Source: Allosaccharopolyspora coralli (GTDB taxonomy: Bacteria; Actinomycetota; Actinomycetes; Mycobacteriales; Pseudonocardiaceae). Taken from it: a stretch of DNA of 64,000 nucleotides. The notes under the pieces are model-generated. The model made no database searches. It had not been told where the DNA came from and saw only the letters and a list, made by a program, of their open reading frames with translations. Location: assembly GCF_009664835.1 (NCBI RefSeq), contig NZ_CP045929.1, positions 1,488,001-1,552,000 on the forward strand, in the 5' to 3' direction. Below are positions 52,057 through 62,300 of the stretch, piece by piece (the first letter of the stretch is position 1; every line of letters starts with the position of its first letter). Position numbers and translations under genes: made by a program.

Positions 52057-52430
52057 CGAGGCGAACGGCACTTTCGCCTCGCGGGACGGGGTGAACGGCA
52101 CTTTCGCCTCGCGGGACGGGGTGAACGGCACTTTCGCCTCACGACACGGCGCGGCGGAGTGAGCGGCACTTTCGCCTCACGGGACGGGGTGAACGGCACT
52201 TTCGCCTCGCGAGACGGGGTGAACGGCGCTTTCGCCTCACGACACGGCGCGGCGGAGTGAGCGGCACTTTCGCCTCACGGGACGGGGTGAACGGCACTTT
52301 CGCCTCGTGAGACGGAGTGAGCGGCACTTTCGCCTTACGGGACGAGGCGAACGGCACTTTCGCCTCGCGGGACGGGCGAACGGCACTTTCGCCTCGCGGG
52401 CGCGGCGCGAGAGTGCGATTCGCCCGGGGC
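52057..52430. repeat. Tandem array of ~30-bp hairpin repeats
   Basis: Starts with a perfect 9-bp hairpin CGAGGCGAA-CGGCACT-TTCGCCTCG (52057-52081). About eleven units follow, each GA(A/G)CGGCACTTTCGCCT plus a linker of about 14 or 22 bases; the longer linker (ending GGCGCGGCGGAGT) occurs twice, so part of the array has itself duplicated. The same core forms the repeat at 34167-34352. There are no unique spacers. Confidence 0.92.
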
Positions 52431-52512
52431 GTGCGCTGTCTCACAAGCGCTGGCGGGAGACTCGTGCGGTCGGTAGATCAGGAGCGAGTTTCTCCAGTGG
52501 AAGGCGATCGGG

Positions 52513-53178
52513 ATGACGGACGTGCGCGAACTGACGGTGGGGGTCCTCGGCGGAACCGGTGCCCAGGGCAGAGGGCTGGCCGTGCGCTGGGCACACGCCG
52601 GACTCCGAGTGGTCATCGGATCTCGCAGCGCCGACAGGGCGCAGACTGCGGCCTCGGAGATCGCGGAGATCTCGGGCGGTGATGTCACCGGCGCGGACAA
52701 CGCCGCGTGCGCCGCCGCCTCCGATCTCGTCCTGGCAGCCGTCCCGTGGGACGCGCACGAGCCGACACTGACGACGGTGCGTGCCGAGGTCGCGGGCAAG
52801 ATCGTCGTGGATTGCGTGAACCCGCTCGGTTTCGACAAGCAGGGCCCGTACGCCCTGCCGGTGTCCGAAGGCAGCGCGGCTCAGCAGGCGGAGGCGCTGT
52901 TGCCGGATTCTCGGGTGACGGCGGCGTTCCATCACGTCTCGGCGGTATCCCTCGCGGACCTGTCGGTCGAGCTGGTCGACCTCGACGTGCTCGTGCTCGG
53001 CGACGACCGCGAGGCGACCGACACCGTTCGCGCGCTCGCCGACGTCATCCCGGGGGTGCGCGGCGTCTACGGCGGCCGGCTGCGGAACGCGCACCAGGTG
53101 GAGGCCCTCACCGCGAACATCATCGCGATCAACCGGCGCTACAAGGCGCACGCGGGCCTGCGGATCACCGACGTGTGA
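52513..53178 (+). CDS. npdG: NADPH-dependent F420 reductase
   Basis: A 221-residue Rossmann enzyme that moves hydride between coenzyme F420 and NADP. The N-terminal VGVLGGTGAQGRGLA binds NADP(H), and the following VVIGSRSADRA has the Ser/Arg pattern for the 2'-phosphate. Further blocks (ADNAACAAASDLVLAAVPWDA, VVDCVNPL, RLRNAHQVEALTANII) fit the family. F420 is used by actinomycetes. A 1-bp gap separates its stop from the convergent SDR gene. Confidence 0.87.
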   Translation: MTDVRELTVGVLGGTGAQGRGLAVRWAHAGLRVVIGSRSADRAQTAASEIAEISGGDVTGADNAACAAASDLVLAAVPWDAHEPTLTTVRAEVAGKIVVDCVNPLGFDKQGPYALPVSEGSAAQQAEALLPDSRVTAAFHHVSAVSLADLSVELVDLDVLVLGDDREATDTVRALADVIPGVRGVYGGRLRNAHQVEALTANIIAINRRYKAHAGLRITDV

Positions 53179-53179
53179 A

Positions 53180-53926
53180 TCACATCGTCGCGCGCCGTCC
53201 TCCGTCGACGGTCCACGCCGCGCCTGTCACGTAGGACGACCGGGGTGAGAGCAGGAACGCGGCGACCGAGCCCAGTTCTGCGGGATCACCCGACCGGCGG
53301 AGTGCGGCTGCCTGTTCCGCATCGTCTTTGGCGCGAGGGTTGACCTGGGCGATGAACCGGCTGCGTTCGGTGTCGAACCGGCCCGGAAGCAGTGCGTTCA
53401 CCCGGATCCCCGCGGGACCGATCTCGGTCGCGAGGTCCTTGACGTAGCCCTGCACGGCGGGGCGGGCGATGTTGGACGAGGCAAGCCCCGTGATCGGCTC
53501 CGAGCCGGAGGTCGAGGTCAGCACCACGATCGAGCCGCCTTCTCCGAGGTCGGCGGCGACCGCTCGGATCATCCGGACGGGTGCGATGGTCGCGATCTCG
53601 ATACCGGTGCGGATCGCGTCGTCGTTGAGTTCGCTCGGTGTGCCGGGGGGCGGTCCGCCGTGGCTGACGAACAGACCGTCGAGCCGCCCGAACCGTTCGC
53701 GCGCGGCGTCGATGAGCTTGCTCGGCGTCCGGGAGTCGGTGATGTCGGCGGTGACGCCGTGCGCGGCGTCACCGAGTTCGTCCACTGCGGCGGAGACATG
53801 TTCGGCCGAGCTCGAGGACACGAGGACGCGCGCCCCTTCGTCGACGAGCGCGCGCGCCGCGGCGAAGCCGAGTCCTCGGGTCCCGCCGGTGACGATGAAA
53901 CTGCGAGCACCCAGTCCGAGATCCAT
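53180..53926 (-). CDS. Short-chain dehydrogenase-like protein with atypical active site
   Basis: A 248-residue SDR: cofactor loop TGGTRGLGFA, strand end VSHGGPPPG, and C-terminal PGRFDTERS and GAAWTVDGG. The usual Tyr-x-x-x-Lys is replaced: after the TSTSG serine block the aligned segment is SSNIARPAVQGYVKDLA, so Asn and Arg stand where Tyr and Lys belong. A subgroup of actinobacterial SDRs shares this; catalysis may differ or be lost. ATG 53926 chosen at MDLGLGARSFIVTGG; the frame extends upstream without homology. Confidence 0.82.
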   Translation of the reverse strand: MDLGLGARSFIVTGGTRGLGFAAARALVDEGARVLVSSSSAEHVSAAVDELGDAAHGVTADITDSRTPSKLIDAARERFGRLDGLFVSHGGPPPGTPSELNDDAIRTGIEIATIAPVRMIRAVAADLGEGGSIVVLTSTSGSEPITGLASSNIARPAVQGYVKDLATEIGPAGIRVNALLPGRFDTERSRFIAQVNPRAKDDAEQAAALRRSGDPAELGSVAAFLLSPRSSYVTGAAWTVDGGRRATM

Positions 53927-53984
53927 ACGCGGAACTCTAGATCGTCGGAGGCCGTGAGTCAGGGACGGCTCGTAGGCTGGGGGC

Positions 53985-54965
53985 ATGGCTGCACAGTTCA
54001 CGCAGGAAACGTCGGCGCGTGGCGAGTGGGTCCGCCAGGCCAACCACTTCACGGATCGCATCACCGCCGAGGGTGGGTCCGGTTTTCCGGTGGAGCCGGG
54101 GCGCTATCGGCTGATCGTGAGTCTCGCGTGCCCGTGGGCACACCGCTCGGTGATCGTGCGGCGGCTGCTCGGCTTGGAGGACGTGCTCTCGCTCGGAATC
54201 GTCGATCCGCTCCGGGACGAGCGCGGTTGGCGGTTCACGCTCGACCCGGAGGGGCGGGACCCGGTCACCGGCCTGTCGTTCCTGTCGGAGGCGTATCTGA
54301 AGGGGGACCCCGAGTTCGCCGGGCGGTACACGGTGCCCGCGGTGGTCGACCTGCGGACGGGCAGCGTCGTGACGAACGACTATCCGCAGATCTCGCTGGA
54401 CTTGTCGACGGAGTGGACGCGATTCCACCGGCCCGGTGCGCCGTCGCTGTACCCACCGGAGCTCCGCGCGGACATCGACGAGGTCAACGCCGTGGTGTTC
54501 AACGACATCAACAACGGCGTCTACAAGTGCGGTTTCGCGACTTCCCAGCAGGCTTACGAGCGTTCGTTCGAAGCCTTGTTCGCGCGACTCGACGAGATGT
54601 CGCGGAGGTTGGAGTCGCGCCGCTACCTCGTGGGTGAGCACATCACGGAGGCCGATGTCCGGCTGTTCACCACGTTGGCGCGTTTCGACGCTGCCTACCA
54701 CGGACACTTCAAGTGCAATCGGTACAAGCTGACCGAGATGCCGACGCTGTGGGCGTACGCGCGCGACCTGTTCCAGACACCAGGGTTCGGCGACACGGTG
54801 GACTTCGAACACATCAAACGGCACTACTACGGCACGCACCCGCAGATCAATCCCAATGGGATCGTGCCTGTCGGCCCGGACCTGTCCGGATGGAGCACCC
54901 CGCACGGCCGCGAAGTCCTCGGTGGTTCTCCCTTCGGCGACGGCACCCCACCACCCGCGCAGTGA
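53985..54965 (+). CDS. Glutathionyl-hydroquinone reductase-like (Xi-class GST)
   Basis: A 326-residue protein with the Xi-class layout: catalytic Cys in SLACPWAHR (about residue 47), the thioredoxin-like domain through TVPAVVDLRTGSVVTNDY, and the helical domain with NDINNGVYKCGFA and FHCNRYKL-like FKCNRYKLTEMPTLW. These enzymes reductively deglutathionylate hydroquinones. Actinobacteria make mycothiol, not glutathione, so the native thiol partner is probably different. Divergent from the SDR gene. Confidence 0.88.
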   Translation: MAAQFTQETSARGEWVRQANHFTDRITAEGGSGFPVEPGRYRLIVSLACPWAHRSVIVRRLLGLEDVLSLGIVDPLRDERGWRFTLDPEGRDPVTGLSFLSEAYLKGDPEFAGRYTVPAVVDLRTGSVVTNDYPQISLDLSTEWTRFHRPGAPSLYPPELRADIDEVNAVVFNDINNGVYKCGFATSQQAYERSFEALFARLDEMSRRLESRRYLVGEHITEADVRLFTTLARFDAAYHGHFKCNRYKLTEMPTLWAYARDLFQTPGFGDTVDFEHIKRHYYGTHPQINPNGIVPVGPDLSGWSTPHGREVLGGSPFGDGTPPPAQ

Positions 54966-55114
54966 CGACCTACCGCACCGCCTTCTGACGCCTCCGCACC
55001 GCCAGGACCGGCACCTCCCGCACCGTTCGACAGGGCGTTCTCTCCGTTCCTCCGAGACCCGTGACCCCACGTCCACCCATTCGAGTGGGGACAACTCGCC
55101 TCCCTGTGGACAGC

Positions 55115-55148
55115 GGGGTGGCAAATTCGCGCGAATTTGCCACCCCGT
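55115..55148. terminator. Perfect 34-bp palindrome between convergent genes
   Basis: CGGGGTGGCAAATTCGC followed directly by its reverse complement GCGAATTTGCCACCCCG, 17-bp arms with no loop. It lies 17 bp past the panB stop, between the convergent GST-like and panB genes, so bidirectional terminator is the simplest reading; an operator for a dimeric protein is possible. Confidence 0.65.
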
Positions 55149-55164
55149 GAGGCCCGGGGAGGGG

Positions 55165-56019
55165 TCAGTGGAAGGTGTGGTCCGGGGCGGGGAACTGGCC
55201 GCCGCGGACGTCCTCCGCGAAACTCGTCGCTGCCTGCGCGAGGATTCCGCCGAGGTCGGCGTACTTCTTTACGAACCGGGCCGTGCGCCCGGTGTTCATG
55301 CCCGACATGTCCGTCCAGACGAGCACTTGCGCGTCACAGTCCGGTCCGGCGCCGATGCCGATCGTCGGAATGGTGAGTTCCGTGGTCACGTGCTTCGCGG
55401 CCTCGGCGGCGACCATCTCCAGCACCAGGGAGAACGCCCCCGCGTCCTGCAGTGCGCGAGCGTCGTCGAGGACGGCCGAGGCGTGCTCGCCGCGGCCCTG
55501 CACGCGGTAGCCGCCGAGCGCGTGTTCACTCTGCGGCGTGAACCCGATGTGGCCCATGACCGGGATCCCGGCGGCGGTGATCGCCTCCACGTGTGGGGCG
55601 AACCGCCGACCGCCCTCCAGCTTCACGGCGTGGGCACGGCCTTCTTTCATCATGCGGACGGCGGTCCGCACCGCCTGTTCCGGTGATTCCTGGTAGGAGC
55701 CGAACGGCAGGTCCGCTACGACCAGCGAGGTCTGCACGGCACCGCTGACGGCGCGAACCAACGTGATCATCTCATCGACCGTGACCGGCAGCGACGTGTC
55801 GTAGCCGTAGACGTTGTTGGCCGCCGAGTCTCCGACGAGCAGCACGGGAATGCCTGCCTCGTCGAAGATGCGCGCGGTGTACATGTCGTAGGAGGTGAGC
55901 ATCGGCCATGCTTCGCCGTTGCGCTTCATCTCCTGCAGGTGGTGGATCCGGACGCGCTTGCGCGTCGACCCCGATCCGTACGGAGCAGCGGTTTCCGCGG
56001 AGTGTGCAGCAGTCATCAT
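55165..56019 (-). CDS. panB: 3-methyl-2-oxobutanoate hydroxymethyltransferase
   Basis: First committed step of pantothenate synthesis: transfers a hydroxymethyl group from methylene-THF to ketoisovalerate. 284 residues with family blocks [33 protein letters not shown] (metal ligand Asp), [16 protein letters not shown] and the C-terminal [16 protein letters not shown]. Start ATG 56019 (a second ATG follows at once). Next to a Hip1-type hydrolase and glnA2 as in mycobacteria. Confidence 0.95.
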   Translation of the reverse strand: MMTAAHSAETAAPYGSGSTRKRVRIHHLQEMKRNGEAWPMLTSYDMYTARIFDEAGIPVLLVGDSAANNVYGYDTSLPVTVDEMITLVRAVSGAVQTSLVVADLPFGSYQESPEQAVRTAVRMMKEGRAHAVKLEGGRRFAPHVEAITAAGIPVMGHIGFTPQSEHALGGYRVQGRGEHASAVLDDARALQDAGAFSLVLEMVAAEAAKHVTTELTIPTIGIGAGPDCDAQVLVWTDMSGMNTGRTARFVKKYADLGGILAQAATSFAEDVRGGQFPAPDHTFH

Positions 56020-56257
56020 CGACCGTCCCTGAAGTCCTCGAGGCCCGTCACGCGGGTCCCCGGGCGGTTGGGTTGCTCCGTCAGAGTCGCACGCGAGTCG
56101 AGTGGCCGAACCGGGTTGCGGACAAACTCACACCTGTGCGCAAAGCGAACACTGTCCGGAGCGACATGGCCGACACGGAATGAGCCTGTGGCTGCTTCTC
56201 GCGCCTCCGCGTCGGGGTGGTGCGGTGGTGCTCCCCAGCGCGTGTCACGATCCTCGA

Positions 56258-57838
56258 ATGAGCCGCCTACTGGCCGTGATCGCTTCGGTGTGCATGCTGT
56301 GCGGCGCCGTCGCCTGCACTCCGTCGAACGACCAGCAACCGCTGCAACCGCGCAGCGAGACGCCCGGCCCCGCCGGTGAGGTACCGGCCGGACTCGAAGC
56401 GTTCCACGGCCAGACTCTCGATTGGGGGCCGTGCGCGGAGTACGCGACGACCGAGAGCGATAGCCAGTCCTTCGCGGATCGCACGATCGAATGTGCGCGC
56501 GTCACCGTTCCTCGGGACTACGCCGATCCCGCCGGAGAGACCATCACGCTCGGTGTGCTTCGCAAACCCGCGTCGGACCCCGAGCAGCGCATCGGCAGTC
56601 TGCTGGTCAACCCCGGTGGGCCCGGCGCTTCCGGCATGAGTTCGGCAGCAGGGCTGACCGGCGTCACCCGCGACACCGAGCTCGGCGAGAAGTTCGACCT
56701 CGTCGGCTTCGACCCGCGCGGGATCGGCGCGAGCGAGCCGCAGATCCGCTGCCTCACCGGCCCCGAGAACGACGCCGACCGCTTGGACAGCGACGCCGAC
56801 AACTCCCCGGCCGGTGTCGCCGAGACCGAGGCCGAGAACAGGGAGTACGGCCAGAGTTGCGCGCAACGCACCGGACCCGAACTGCTCGCCAACGTCGGCA
56901 CCCGGGACGTGGTGCGGGACCTTGACGTGCTCCGGTCCGCGCTCGGCGACGAGAAGCTCACCTTCCTCGGCTTCTCCTACGGCACCCGGATCGGTGCCGA
57001 GTACGCCGAGCAGTTCCCCCGCAACGTCAGGGCGATGCTGCTCGACGGCGCGATCGACCCCGGCCAGACGACCGTCGAATCGCTCGTCGCGCAGGGGGCA
57101 GGCTTCCAAGGCGCTTTCGACGCGTTCGCGCGGTGGTGCGCCGACCAGGAGACCTGTGCGCTCGGCGCGGATCCCGGCCGAGCCGTGGCCGAGTTCCAGC
57201 AACTCACCCGGCCGTTGGTGGATCGCCCCGCCGACGCAGGCGACGGCCGCCGGCTGTCGTACACCGATGCGACCACAGCGGCGATCCAGGCGCTCTACGC
57301 CCAAGAACTGTGGGGGAGGCTCAACGTCGGTCTGCGGGAACTGTCCCAGGGGCGCGGACAGCTGCTGATGCAACTCGCCGACGTCTACTACGGGCGGCAG
57401 TCCGACGGCAGCTACTCGACCGTCACCGACGCGTTCAACGCGATCCGCTGCGTCGACGACCAGCGGGTGCGGGACAGGGCGGAGGTCCGCGAGGCCGACC
57501 GCCGCTACCGGCAGGTCGCACCGTTCCTCGACGACGGCAGGGGTGCGAACCCGGCTCTGGATCAGTGCGCCTTCTGGCCGGTTCCGGTCACCGGCGACCC
57601 GGAACCGCCGGAGGCCGGCGACCTGCCCCCGACTCTCGTCGTCTCCACGACCGGCGACCCGGCGACGCCGTACGAAGCAGGCGTGGAGCTGTCCAAGGCA
57701 CTCGGGGGCGGCCTGGTGACGTTCGAAGGCACCCAGCACACAGCGTTCCTGCAAGGCAACGACTGTGTCGACGAGGCCGGTATTCGCTACCTCGTGGACC
57801 TCGAACTTCCCGAACCCGGGCAGCGCTGCACCAGCTGA
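56258..57838 (+). CDS. Secreted alpha/beta hydrolase lipoprotein (Hip1/CaeA-like)
   Basis: A 526-residue predicted lipoprotein: signal peptide with lipobox GAVAC (Cys about residue 18), then a tripeptidyl-aminopeptidase-type hydrolase. LVNPGGPGASG is the oxyanion loop, GFSYGTRIG carries the nucleophile (Ser about residue 240), STTGDPATPY the Asp and EGTQHTAFL the His, with the SlpD/TAP C-terminal domain intact. Mycobacterial Hip1/CaeA, a cell-envelope serine hydrolase, lies in the same place between panB and glnA2. Six or more Cys suggest disulfides. Confidence 0.88.
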   Translation: MSRLLAVIASVCMLCGAVACTPSNDQQPLQPRSETPGPAGEVPAGLEAFHGQTLDWGPCAEYATTESDSQSFADRTIECARVTVPRDYADPAGETITLGVLRKPASDPEQRIGSLLVNPGGPGASGMSSAAGLTGVTRDTELGEKFDLVGFDPRGIGASEPQIRCLTGPENDADRLDSDADNSPAGVAETEAENREYGQSCAQRTGPELLANVGTRDVVRDLDVLRSALGDEKLTFLGFSYGTRIGAEYAEQFPRNVRAMLLDGAIDPGQTTVESLVAQGAGFQGAFDAFARWCADQETCALGADPGRAVAEFQQLTRPLVDRPADAGDGRRLSYTDATTAAIQALYAQELWGRLNVGLRELSQGRGQLLMQLADVYYGRQSDGSYSTVTDAFNAIRCVDDQRVRDRAEVREADRRYRQVAPFLDDGRGANPALDQCAFWPVPVTGDPEPPEAGDLPPTLVVSTTGDPATPYEAGVELSKALGGGLVTFEGTQHTAFLQGNDCVDEAGIRYLVDLELPEPGQRCTS

Positions 57839-57894
57839 CACACCCGGTCACCGCCGACCGGAGACCATGCGCCGAGTGAAGTTAGGCTGCGGGC

Positions 57895-59238
57895 ATGAAC
57901 CGGCAGCAGGAGTTCGTGCTCCGCACGTTGGAGGAACGCGACATCCGCTTCGTGCGGTTGTGGTTCACCGACGTGCTCGGCATCCTCAAATCGGTGGCCA
58001 TCTCGCCCGCCGAACTCGAAGGCGCCTTCGCGGAGGGCATCGGGTTCGACGGCTCCGCGATCGAGGGATTCTCCCGGATCTACGAGTCCGACATGGTCGC
58101 CAAACCGGACCCGGGCACGTTTCAGGTGCTCCCGTGGGAAACCTCCGATGGTGAGCACTACTCGGCGCGGATGTTCTGCGACATCACCATGCCGGACGGT
58201 TCGCCCTGCTGGGCGGATCCGCGTCATGTGCTGCGCCGTACCCTGTCCAAGGCGACCGAGTCCGGTTTCACCTGCTACGTCCACCCCGAGATCGAGTTCT
58301 TCCTGCTCAAGAACCTCCCCGACGACGGCAGCGAACCCCTGCCCGCGGACTCGGGCGGCTACTTCGACCAGGCCAGTCACGACGCCGCGCCGCACTTCCG
58401 GCGCAACTGCATCGAGACGCTGGAGGCCATGGGGATCTCGGTGGAATTCAGCCACCACGAGGGCGCGCCGGGCCAGCAGGAGATCGACCTGCGCTACGCC
58501 GACGCGCTGACCATGGCCGACAACGTGATGACCTTCCGTTATGTGGTCAAGGAGGTCGCACTCACTCAGGGCGTGCGTGCCTCGTTCATGCCGAAGCCGT
58601 TCAGTGCGCAGCCGGGCTCGGGTATGCACACCCACCTCAGCCTCTTCGAGGGCGACCGCAACGCGTTCTACGACCCGGAGGACCCGTACGAGCTCTCCGA
58701 GACCGGACGCGCGTTCGTCGCGGGCGTTCTCAAGCACGCCAGGGAGATCAGCGCGGTCACCAATCAATGGGTGAACTCGTACAAGCGGCTCGTCGTCGGC
58801 GGCGAGGCGCCCACGGCCGTGTGCTGGGGCCACGCGAACCGGTCGGCGCTGGTACGGGTGCCGATGTACTCGCCGGGCAAGTCTTCCTCGCGGCGCGTCG
58901 AGATCCGCAGCATCGACTCGGCCTGCAACCCGTACCTGACGTACGCGGTGATCCTGTCGGCCGGTCTTCGCGGCATCGACAAGGGCTACGAGCTGCCGCC
59001 TGCCACCGAGGACGACGTGTGGTCGCTGACCGAGAGCGAGCGCAGGGCGGCCGGGTACGCGAGCCTGCCGCAGAATCTCAACGAGGCCCTGGCCGAACTG
59101 GAGTCCTCCGAACTCGTCGCCGAGACCCTCGGTGAGCACGTGTTCGACTTCTTCCTGCGCAACAAGCGTCAGGAGTGGGACGCCTACCGCAGCCACGTCA
59201 CCCCGTACGAGTTGCGCACGCTGATGCCGATGCTGTGA
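57895..59238 (+). CDS. glnA2: Glutamine synthetase, type I (GlnA2)
   Basis: A 447-residue GS with GFDGSAIEGFSRI near residue 45, the ATP/metal loops FSHHEGAPGQQEIDLRYA and KPFSAQPGSGMHTHLSLF, and NSYKRLVVGGEAPTAVCWG. It lacks the NLPPEE adenylylation Tyr loop region of GlnA1-type enzymes as far as I can see, in keeping with GlnA2. In mycobacteria GlnA2 makes L-glutamine; in Streptomyces the similar GlnA2 has polyamine-related activity, so substrate is open. ATG 57895. Confidence 0.93.
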   Translation: MNRQQEFVLRTLEERDIRFVRLWFTDVLGILKSVAISPAELEGAFAEGIGFDGSAIEGFSRIYESDMVAKPDPGTFQVLPWETSDGEHYSARMFCDITMPDGSPCWADPRHVLRRTLSKATESGFTCYVHPEIEFFLLKNLPDDGSEPLPADSGGYFDQASHDAAPHFRRNCIETLEAMGISVEFSHHEGAPGQQEIDLRYADALTMADNVMTFRYVVKEVALTQGVRASFMPKPFSAQPGSGMHTHLSLFEGDRNAFYDPEDPYELSETGRAFVAGVLKHAREISAVTNQWVNSYKRLVVGGEAPTAVCWGHANRSALVRVPMYSPGKSSSRRVEIRSIDSACNPYLTYAVILSAGLRGIDKGYELPPATEDDVWSLTESERRAAGYASLPQNLNEALAELESSELVAETLGEHVFDFFLRNKRQEWDAYRSHVTPYELRTLMPML

Positions 59239-59331
59239 TCCTGTCGGCGTCCGGAATCCCGTCGGCGTCCGGAATCCTCGCGGGGGCGCCGGGAGTTCAC
59301 CCGGAACCGGCCGGGAGATAGGTTCGGCCTC

Positions 59332-62300
59332 GTGACTGATCCACAGGCGCATTCCGAGGGCCAGGATTTCCGAGACGAGCAGGACGTCGTGGAGACCCTC
59401 GACGATCCGGCACCGCCAGCCCCGCACGGTGAGTCGTTCGGGTCGGACACGCAGCACGAACCGTTCTGGCCGGTCGACGTGCCGGAGTCGGTCCCGGCCG
59501 GCCCGGAGCTCGTGGCGTGCACGGTGGCCGGTTCGACGCAACTGCCTGCGACCGAAGTCCTGCGCCGTTCGTTCCAGCGGCAGCACCCGTCGGCCCGTTT
59601 CGTGGTGCTGGTGACCGACCCGATGCTCGCTGCGGACGCACCCCCGGGCCTGTCGGTGCTCACGCCGGGCGAGATCGGCGTCGACACCGTGGAGTTGGCG
59701 CGGCTGGCGATGGCGTGCACTTCGACGCAACTGGCGGCCGTACTGCGGCCTCGGCTGCTGCGTCACCTTCTCGGTCAGGGAACCGTGGTGGTGCACCTCG
59801 GTACGTCCGTCGAGGTCTTCGGCCCGCTCGACGCGGTCGTCTCCGCTGCCACCTCCGAGCGGCCGCTGGCGCTGGTACCCCGGGTGCTGCGGCCGTTGCC
59901 TTCGGACGGCTTGCGGCCCGCGCCCGGCGATCTCGCGGCTGAAGGGACGTTCGAACCCGACCTGTTCGCGGTGGGCCCCGGGGCGGAAGGTTTCCTCGAC
60001 GTGTGGGCCGAGCAGGTCTGTCTCGCGCCCGGTGTCGCCGCCACTTTCCTCGACGGCGCACCCGCGCTCGTCGACCACCAGGTCGTGCGCGACCCCGGCA
60101 TGTCACTGTCGGTGTGGAACGCCGCTCACCGTGAGCTGCACACCGTGGCCTCCGGTGCGCAGGACGCGGTCTCGATGGACCAGTACCTCGTGGACGGTCA
60201 GCCGCTGCGGACCGTGCACTTCACCGGGTTCCAGCCGCAGCGGCCGTGGTTGCTCTCGGCGGACTTCGCCGATCGTCCCCGGCTGCTGCTCTCCGAGAAT
60301 CCGCATCTGGCCCGCCTGTGCGCGACCTATCGCAACGCGCTCATCGAGGCGGGCGACACCGGTCGGATCGCCGACCGGTACGAGTCGCTGCCGGACGGCC
60401 CGACCATCCCGGCACCGCTGCGTGCCGCCTACGCGAAGGCCTGGGCCGACACCGAACGGTCGGGCGAACCGTGCCCGCCGAGTCCGTTCGAACCGGGCTC
60501 CGATGCACGCGCGACCTTCCTGCGGTGGGCGTCGGAAGCGCCGGACGCACGGCACCGGCAAGCCGGCCTCTCCCGGTGGACCGCTGCCGTGTGGGAGTCC
60601 GATCCCGTCCTGCGGCGCGATTTCCCGGACCCGCTCGGTGGCGACGCGGCCTCTTTCCGGGATTGGTGTGCCGACGTCGGTGTCGGAAGCGGGCGGGTCC
60701 CGCCGGAGTCCGTCGGAACGGCGACGGACACCACGACCGCACTCGTGGACCAGCTCGGCGTGGCCGTGTTGGGCGCCGGCAGGATCGCCGAGCTCGTGCG
60801 CAGCGCCGTCGGGACCTCGGGCTTGCCGACGGCCGACGCACCGCACTACCCGGTCGTCGTCCGCTGCGATCCGACCGTGCCCGTGCCCGCCGGGCGCTAT
60901 CTCATCGACGTGCGCACCGACGCCATGCCCTCGCCCGAGGCCGCCGAGACATGGGTCCTGTCGCAGGCCAGCCGGACGGCGGCCCGAGCGCACGGTGACT
61001 CGACCGTCCGCGTCGTCCCGCTGCCCGTCGCCGATCACGGCCCGGTCGGTCTGGCCTCACGCAAAGGGATCCGTGCCGGCCTGGAGATGGACGACCAGTT
61101 CGTCGTCGCGACCTTCGTCGACCACACCGACGAGCGTCGCGGCAACGTGCTCGCGGCCGTCAACGCGTTCCTCGCGGCTTTTCCCGAGCGCGAGGACGTG
61201 CGCCTGGTCGTCGCGGTGTCGGGCGCGGCGCGGGCGTCCGAGGCAGCCGAGCGGCTTCGGCTGGCTACCGTCACCGATCCGCGTATCCACCTCGTCGACG
61301 ACCGTGCCGACACCACGAACCCCTCTCGTTCGGCTCTGCTCGCAGCGGACTGCGTGCTGTCGTTGCACCGCGCCGACGACGGCGGTGACGGGGACGCGTT
61401 GACGCTCGCGACCGTCGCGTCCCGAGGCATCCCGGTGATCGCCGCGGAGCACGGTGCCGCCGCGGAACTGCTCGGACCGCAGGGTGCGACGTTGATCGCC
61501 TGCCGTTCGGGCAGCGAGCCGGACGTCGGAACGGCGGCGGTCACGCTCACCGCACTCGCCGGAGACGTGGCCGCATTGGCCGAAGCCGGTCGAGCGGCCC
61601 GGGACCACCTGCTCACCGAGCACACCGCCGCGCGCGCCGGGCAGCGGCTGCGCGAACGCGTCGAGAGCGCTTACCGAACTTGGCGCAACAAGTGGGCGAA
61701 GGACCGGGCCGGCCATGCCGACGACCCGTTGCACCCGCTGCTGGTGGCACGGCATGCGCTGCACCGGCCGCCGGACGTCGGCGCGGGCGGGCGCAATGCG
61801 ATGGCGCCCGCGATGCGCAAAGCAGTGTTCCGTGTACTCGGTCACTATGACCAGCACTTGCGGGAGATCCTGCGATCGTTGCTCGACGGGGTCGAACAGA
61901 CCTCCACCGAGTTGTTGCGCAGACAGTCGGCGCTCGACGGTGGTGACCTCGACGTCGACGGCCTCCGGCGGGATCTCGCTCGTGTAGAGCAACGGCTCGA
62001 CCAGCTCGACGCACGGCACGCCGACGCCGACGACGGGCTCGTCCGGACTCGCGCCGATGTGGCCGAGCAGGACCGGCGGTTGCGGGAACTCGAGAGCTCG
62101 GGAGCGGGAGCCGATCCCCGGGTGGACGCGTTGACGGAGCGAATCGACCGGTTGACCAGTGCGGTCGAGCGCACACTCGATCGTGTCGATGCCGTCGAGC
62201 GCAGGCAGTCCGACGACGAGCGGGCTCGCGAGCATCAGTCCGAAGCGGGCGTGCGGGCCGCGTCGCAGGACGCGAACCACGCGCTCCAGCGCACCGACGT

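Noticed and set aside
52057-52430. CRISPR array
   Set aside because: Units are directly abutting near-identical hairpins with repeated linkers, not unique spacers, and there are no cas genes.
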